From the NCBI GenBank assembly GCA_040381935.1, contig JBEIGJ010000104.1, positions 1 to 7,004 of the forward strand: DNA of 7,004 nt, read 5' to 3'. The stretch's first letter is position 1, and every line of letters begins with the position of its first letter. This document shows, piece by piece, positions 5,634 to 7,004 of this stretch. This stretch comes from Casp-actino8 sp040381935 (GTDB lineage Bacteria; Actinomycetota; Acidimicrobiia; Acidimicrobiales; Ilumatobacteraceae). The notes below the pieces were generated by a model that worked only from the letters and a program-made list of their open reading frames with translations, was not told the origin of the DNA and made no database searches. Made by a program: the position numbers and the translations under genes.

Positions 5634-7004
5634 ATGGATACCACTATCGAACCGAGCAACCAGCAGGTGACCGTGATCAAGGGTGGCACCGTCATCGACG
5701 GTACGGGCGCACCTGGCATCCGAGCCGATGTGGCAATGCGCGGCGATCGCATTGAAGCTATCGGAGACGATCTGTCAGGGGACATCGTGATCGATGCCAC
5801 TGGTCGCATAGTCGCTCCTGGATTCATCGACATCCACACGCACTATGACGCCCAAGTCTTTTGGGATCCAGCACTGACACCGTCGTGTTATCACGGTGTC
5901 ACCACTGTGGTGGCTGGCAATTGCGGCTTTTCCATCGCCCCCACCAAACCAAGTGACCGCGACCTCATTGCCCACACCATGGAAAAGGTTGAAGACATGG
6001 ATCCAGCCACCCTGCAAGAGGGCATTCCCTGGGAGTTCGAATCTTTTCCGGAGTATCTCCGCACCGTTGAACGACGCGGTACCTTGCTGAACTTCGCGTC
6101 GTACATCGGGCACACGCCTTTGCGGCTGTATGCCCTAGGCGATGAAGCTGTCGGACGCCCCGCAACGCCCGAGGAAATCGAACGCATGGTGACCATCGTG
6201 GAAGAAGCAATGGATGCCGGTGCCGCTGGTTTTGCAACCAGTTTTGCCATCACCCATCGCGGTGCCGATGGACAGCCCATTCCCAGTCGCTGGGCCGAGC
6301 GCGATGAAATCGAAGCGCTGTTTTCCGCGGTTGGACGTTCTGGTCGCGGTGTCATTGGCGTGAACGGTGGCGAAGGACTCAGTTTTGCGGACTGTTACGA
6401 GATTCAACCCATGGTTGGCGCTCCCATCACCTACACCGCGCTCCTCACTACATCCCAAGGAACGCACTTGCAGGCGCTCGAGGTCCACAAAAAGGGAATG
6501 GAACAAGGTATTGATGTGTGGCCCCAAGTGTCGTGTCGGCCCCTGGCCTTTTCCATGACCATGGTCGAACCATTCACGTTGAATACTTCGCCAATTTTTG
6601 CCGAACTGATGCCAAAGTCGATCGAAGAACGTCGCGCTGCTTTCGCTGATCCAGCATGGCGCCAACGGGTACGCGTCGGCTGGGAGAACAAACAGGGCCT
6701 AGTCCCCCGTTGGGACAGCTACGAGATCATGGAATCGACAGCGTCGCCCGAATTCATTGGACGTCGCCTCACCGATATCGCCGATGAATCTGGTGCCGAT
6801 CCTTTTGATCTGCTCCTTGAGTTGGCACTGTTGGAACCCGATCTCAAACTACGAGTCAAAGCCATGTTGGCCAACGACGATGCCGATGGCGTAGCCATCT
6901 TGCTGCAGGCCGACGGTTGCACCCTTGGTCTCAGTGACGCGGGCGCCCATGTCGGTCAACTCTGCGACGCTGTACTTCCCACCGACCTACTGGGGACTTG
7001 GGTA
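5634..7004 (+). CDS. Amidohydrolase of the N-acyl-D-amino-acid deacylase family, 3' end cut off by the window
   Basis: The frame is open for 457 codons to the window edge with no stop. It opens with IKGGTVIDGTG, a beta-sandwich segment with DVAMRGDRIEAIG, and then PGFIDIHTHYDAQ. His68 and His70 form the HxH metal motif, and GNCGF carries Cys97, at nearly the same positions as in characterised D-aminoacylases. IGHTPLR (His160), the GFATS segment and LSDAGAHV (Asp435, the presumed catalytic Asp) follow. The two histidines that complete the zinc site in Alcaligenes D-aminoacylase (near 220 and 250) seem absent: their places read IGVNGGEG and ITYTALL. I recall similar gaps in other actinobacterial members, so deacylase activity on D-amino acids should not be assumed. 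GGTGGGG lies 3 nt before ATG 5634. An in-frame GTG at 5625 with AGGG upstream is an alternative start. The gene may be co-transcribed with the lipoprotein hydrolase. Confidence 0.88.
   Translation, partial: MDTTIEPSNQQVTVIKGGTVIDGTGAPGIRADVAMRGDRIEAIGDDLSGDIVIDATGRIVAPGFIDIHTHYDAQVFWDPALTPSCYHGVTTVVAGNCGFSIAPTKPSDRDLIAHTMEKVEDMDPATLQEGIPWEFESFPEYLRTVERRGTLLNFASYIGHTPLRLYALGDEAVGRPATPEEIERMVTIVEEAMDAGAAGFATSFAITHRGADGQPIPSRWAERDEIEALFSAVGRSGRGVIGVNGGEGLSFADCYEIQPMVGAPITYTALLTTSQGTHLQALEVHKKGMEQGIDVWPQVSCRPLAFSMTMVEPFTLNTSPIFAELMPKSIEERRAAFADPAWRQRVRVGWENKQGLVPRWDSYEIMESTASPEFIGRRLTDIADESGADPFDLLLELALLEPDLKLRVKAMLANDDADGVAILLQADGCTLGLSDAGAHVGQLCDAVLPTDLLGTWV

Noticed and set aside
5891..6665. 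Long minus-strand open frames (5891-6355 and 6135-6665)
   Set aside because: They are antisense to clear amidohydrolase motifs, are low in complexity and show no domain.

Overview
The window most resembles chromosomal DNA of an actinobacterium of moderate GC content. Sample lines that I counted came to 52-60% GC. The lactone oxidase resembles a mycobacterial enzyme, the secreted HNH-Excalibur protein belongs to a family I know from actinobacteria, and the tRNA-Cys looks actinobacterial. An Acidimicrobiia-type host would fit, but that is only an inference. I see no phage, transposon, CRISPR or defence genes.

Layout. (1) 1-712, minus strand: the 5' part of a gene for a tandem VOC (glyoxalase/dioxygenase-fold) protein, cut off by the left edge. 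(2) A 64-bp divergent gap leads to a plus-strand pair. The first gene is a short-chain dehydrogenase/reductase (777-1625); the second is an FAD-linked sugar-lactone oxidase/dehydrogenase of the L-gulonolactone/D-arabinonolactone family (1692-3005). (3) Converging on the pair from the other strand is a secreted, probably lipid-anchored HNH nuclease with a C-terminal Excalibur module (3038-4084). (4) Just upstream of the nuclease, on the same strand, is tRNA-Cys(GCA) (4157-4228). (5) On the plus strand follow a lipoprotein alpha/beta hydrolase (4368-5591) and then an amidohydrolase of the N-acyl-D-amino-acid deacylase family (from 5634), cut off by the right edge.

How the genes may work together. 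The reductase and lactone oxidase are 66 bp apart on one strand and could act in sequence on a sugar or lactone, but the substrate cannot be read from sequence. The nuclease and the hydrolase both look like exported surface enzymes with Ser/Thr/Pro-rich stalks. They diverge from a short region that holds the tRNA gene. The hydrolase and the amidohydrolase may share a transcript (42-bp gap). Overall this reads as ordinary catabolic and surface-enzyme chromosome. I do not see a clear new multi-gene system. The best leads are the amidohydrolase lacking two expected metal-binding histidines, the departures of the reductase from its family's catalytic pattern, and the exported two-domain nuclease.
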